Shown here: positions 32,661 to 34,139 of the stretch, in pieces | Layout: every line of letters begins with the position of its first letter | Position numbering within the stretch: position 1 is the first letter of the stretch | Assembly: GCA_035552775.1 (NCBI GenBank) | Contig: DASZKW010000053.1 | Span: 1-34,139, forward strand | Reading direction: 5' to 3' | Length of the DNA stretch: 34,139 nt | Source: DASZKW01 sp035552775 | GTDB taxonomy: Bacteria; Actinomycetota; Acidimicrobiia; Acidimicrobiales; Palsa-688 | Notes under the pieces: model-generated | Databases searched by the model: none | The model's input: only the letters and a program-made list of their open reading frames with translations | Told to the model about the DNA's origin: nothing | Program-made: the position numbers and the translations under genes

Positions 32661-33139
32661 CGACCCGTTGGTGCCCGTGCTCAGGGCGCGCCGGATCTCG
32701 CCCTTGTCCACCTTCCCCATGGCGTTGCCGGGCAGGGCGTCGGCGAAGCGGACGGCCTTGGGCACCTTGTAGCCGGCCAGGCTCGCCCGGGTGGCCCGGC
32801 GCAGTGCCTCGGGGTCGATGGGAGCGGCGGCCGCCACCACCACGGCGACGACGGCCTCCCCCAGTCCTCGACCTCCTTCGGGTACACGTTTGGACGCGAT
32901 CATGACCGTCTCGGTCAGGCCGTAGCGCTCGAGGATGCGGTGGCCGGTACGTTCCTCTCGGTGTGGGCGGGATTGAGGGGAAGGAACACGGCGCCGGCTC
33001 GCAGGCAGGCCAGGTAGGCCACGAGGGCGTCGGGTGACTTGTGCACGCAAACGGCGACGCGGTCACCGGGCCTCACACCTGCGGCGGCCAAGGCCGCGGC
33101 CGTCCCCCTCTCCACGTTTCTGCGGGCGTACCATGGCAA
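32658..33139 (-). pseudogene. Malonyl-CoA synthetase (MatB-like) pseudogene with several internal deletions
   Basis: Pieces of one adenylate-forming ligase follow each other in the right order but in different frames. First comes the N-terminal part LAAAGVRPGDRVAVCVHKSP, then DALVAYLACLRAGAVFLPLN, then PAHTE. A jump of about 250 codons leads to ERYGLTETVMIAS (32905-32931). A second jump leads to NVYPKEVED (about 32865-32890), and a third to GEAVVAVVV and LAGYKVPKAVRFADALPGNA with MGKVDKGEIRRAL, which holds the catalytic Lys. The RYG-TETxM and YPKEVE motifs match MatB-type malonyl-CoA synthetases. The N-terminus is also cut: coding sequence begins just beside the Rrf2 start. No functional product is possible. 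Assembly error is the main alternative to gene decay. Confidence 0.85.
33129..33134 (+). promoter_or_regulatory. Candidate leaderless -10 box for the Rrf2 gene
   Basis: TACCAT lies six bases before the GTG start at 33141. It falls within the first codons of the opposing pseudogene. Confidence 0.45.
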
Positions 33140-33140
33140 C

Positions 33141-33590
33141 GTGAAGGTGTCGACGCGAGGCGACTACGCCAGCCGGGCGCTGCTGTCGCTCGCCCTGCAT
33201 TCGGCCATGGGCCAACCGACGTCGGTGCGCGACATCGCCGAGCGCACCGGTCTGCCGCAGCCCTACCTGGAGCAGATCCTCCTGGCCCTGAAGGGGGCCG
33301 GCCTGGTCCGCTCCAAGCGCGGCGTCGGAGGCGGCTACGTCCTGGCCCGCCCCCCCGCGGACGTCACCCTGAGCCAGATAGTGAGCGCCGTCGAGGGCCC
33401 GATCGTCGCCGGCGACTTCGGCGAGCCCCACCAAAACGGCGCCTGCAACCACGAGGGCCAGTGCGCCCTGTTGACGGTGTGGGCGGAGGTCGGTGAGCAC
33501 ATGCGCCGCCACCTGGACTCGTTCACACTCGCCGACATGGTGATGCGGGCCAACGGCGGCGCGGTCGTGCCCGTCCTGAGTGCCCAGTAG
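33141..33590 (+). CDS. Rrf2-family transcriptional regulator
   Basis: The 149-residue winged-helix regulator has the classical Rrf2 start KVSTRGDYASRALLSLALHS, the HTH SVRDIAERTGLPQPYLEQIL and the wing GLVRSKRGVGGGYVLARPPA. The cluster-binding region reads ACNHEGQCALLTVW, with two cysteines five residues apart. The third Cys of the C-x5-C-x6-C pattern in NsrR/IscR-like proteins is missing, so an ordinary three-Cys cluster is unlikely; a different ligand set or a redox pair is possible. The frame is open further upstream, but the GTG at 33141 fits the family and has a leaderless -10 box. Its stop overlaps the start of the broken GNAT gene by 11 nt. Confidence 0.92.
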   Translation: MKVSTRGDYASRALLSLALHSAMGQPTSVRDIAERTGLPQPYLEQILLALKGAGLVRSKRGVGGGYVLARPPADVTLSQIVSAVEGPIVAGDFGEPHQNGACNHEGQCALLTVWAEVGEHMRRHLDSFTLADMVMRANGGAVVPVLSAQ

Positions 33591-33846
33591 CGGGCCGAGC
33601 GACGACCTGGGGCGCCCGCCCGGATACCGATCCACGTGGGAAGCCGACGTAGTGCTCGCCGACGGCGCCACCATGCACGTCCGTCCGATCGTCCCCGACG
33701 ACGCAGCCGCCATCGAGGCCCTCCATCGGCGCCTGTCGGCGGAAACCATCTACCTCCGCTTCTTCACCGAAATGGGGCCGGGGCGGGAAGCCCACGACTT
33801 CAGTCGTGGGAGCAGTCAAGAAGCCGAGCATCGAGGTCTCCGGTGA
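33580..33846 (+). pseudogene. GNAT acetyltransferase, truncated after about 65 residues
   Basis: The GTG start overlaps the Rrf2 stop. The first 65 residues (YRSTWEADVVLADGATMHVR, then PIVPDDAAAIEALHRRLSAE, then TIYLRFFTEMGPG) are the N-terminal end of a GNAT domain of the type found in actinobacterial protein acetyltransferases and their fused acyl-CoA ligase-like forms. The homology stops near 33780, where an IS200/IS605-like hairpin begins. The remaining 22 codons (EAHDFSRGSSQEAEHRGLR) come from the hairpin and unrelated DNA. The acetyl-CoA-binding loop is missing, so the product is not an enzyme. Confidence 0.75.
33786..33820. mobile_element. Solitary IS200/IS605-type end hairpin
   Basis: GGAAGCCCACGACTTCAGTC continues to GTGGGAGCAGTCAAG. 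The arms CCCACGAC and GTCGTGGG form a perfect stem with a TTCA loop (33791-33810), followed by TCAA at 33816-33819. A hairpin of this form a few bases from TCAA is how IS200/IS605 elements (TnpA/TnpB type) end; TCAA is the right cleavage site of IS608. No tnpA or tnpB is present, so this is a lone end or a miniature derivative. Two genes are broken at it, one from each side. Confidence 0.6.
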
Positions 33847-34093
33847 AGGCGATCGTGACGTGAGGGGTCCTGAACGTCGGGACCACTTCGGAGCCGGCGG
33901 ACTCGAGGTCGGCGCCGCGGAACAAGCCCAGCCTCGGGAAGCTCTGCAGCTGGGCGGCGCTCAGGTCGTCGATCTCGGCCTCGCCACGGGTGGAGAACGC
34001 AGACAGCCCGTAACGGCCCCAGCCCGGGTAGCGCCTCAAGAACCTCTCGGCCTGTCTCTGCGTCACGGCGCTGCTTCCCGTTTCTCCCCTCAC
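33800..34093 (-). CDS. Small hypothetical protein, 3' end altered by the IS-like hairpin
   Basis: No family was recognised. The 97-residue protein is basic at the start (QRQAERFLRRYPGWGRYGLS) and has AEIDDLSAAQLQSFPRLGLF and PTFRTPHVTIAFTGDLDARL. Its last residues (CSHD and stop) are encoded by the hairpin at 33791-33810, so the natural C-terminus is probably lost. Start choices are GTG 34093 or the GTG nine codons later (VTQRQAERF), which has a GGGAAG about 8 nt upstream and is more likely. It resembles small actinobacterial proteins of unknown role that are often near toxin or mobile genes, but only weakly. Confidence 0.5.
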   Translation of the reverse strand: MRGETGSSAVTQRQAERFLRRYPGWGRYGLSAFSTRGEAEIDDLSAAQLQSFPRLGLFRGADLESAGSEVVPTFRTPHVTIAFTGDLDARLLDCSHD

Positions 34094-34139
34094 CAGGAGG
34101 AGGGAATCAGGAGGGATGGGGGCCCGGCGAATCCGTGGT

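Noticed and set aside
33800..34093. TnpB or TnpA gene next to the IS-like hairpin
   Set aside because: The ORF shows neither the RuvC/zinc-finger motifs of TnpB nor the HUH motif of TnpA.

Overview
The window is 34 kb of very GC-rich chromosome from an actinobacterium. The lineage call rests on gene content: mycothiol synthase (MshD), the bacterial proteasome activator Bpa, a classical menaquinone pathway, an actinobacterial-size DnaE, many GTG starts, and several start codons preceded at 6-7 nt by a TANNNT box, as in leaderless actinobacterial transcripts. The ClpP variant and gene order suggest Acidimicrobiia or a relative, but this is inference. No tRNA, rRNA or CRISPR array was found.

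Layout. 1-5.4 kb (minus strand): a compact histidine operon hisD-hisC-hisB-hisH-hisA-hisF with 1-4 nt overlaps between hisD, hisC, hisB and hisH. It is followed by the start of a gene with a type VII secretion (WXG-like) domain that runs off the left edge. 5.4-9.0 kb: a 62-residue divergent ORF, endonuclease III (nth) divergent from mshD, then rlmN and a small membrane protein. 9.1-18.7 kb: menaquinone genes menG-menF, menD<>menH and menA<>menE (menB and menC are not here). They are interrupted by a ClpP module (clpP, a divergent XRE-type regulator, and a translationally coupled ClpP-like protein that has lost the catalytic His and Asp) and by a 5'-truncated repeat-free extracellular-type protein. 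18.7-24.1 kb: a DUF1345 membrane protein, a DUF255/YyaL thioredoxin-domain protein, a PhyH-type dioxygenase and two unrecognised proteins. 24.2-30.3 kb: dnaE, bpa, and a REC-PAS-PP2C-HATPase regulator whose receiver domain lacks the metal-binding acidic pair. 30.4-34.1 kb: a decayed zone holding a hemerythrin-like protein without its usual histidines, an in-frame-deleted SDR remnant, an intact alkaline-phosphatase-superfamily gene, a malonyl-CoA synthetase pseudogene with several internal deletions, an Rrf2 regulator, and two genes broken at a hairpin that looks like an IS200/IS605 end.

How it fits together. The his block is a complete middle of histidine synthesis (IGP formation through histidinol oxidation). 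The men genes supply the respiratory quinone: isochorismate (MenF), SEPHCHC (MenD), SHCHC (MenH), OSB-CoA (MenE), prenylation (MenA), methylation (MenG). ClpP, the ClpP-like protein and Bpa concern protein turnover. The best candidates for something undescribed are the XRE/pseudo-ClpP pair that shares a 13-bp palindromic promoter with clpP, and the degenerate-receiver PP2C regulator. Most of the rest is ordinary housekeeping.
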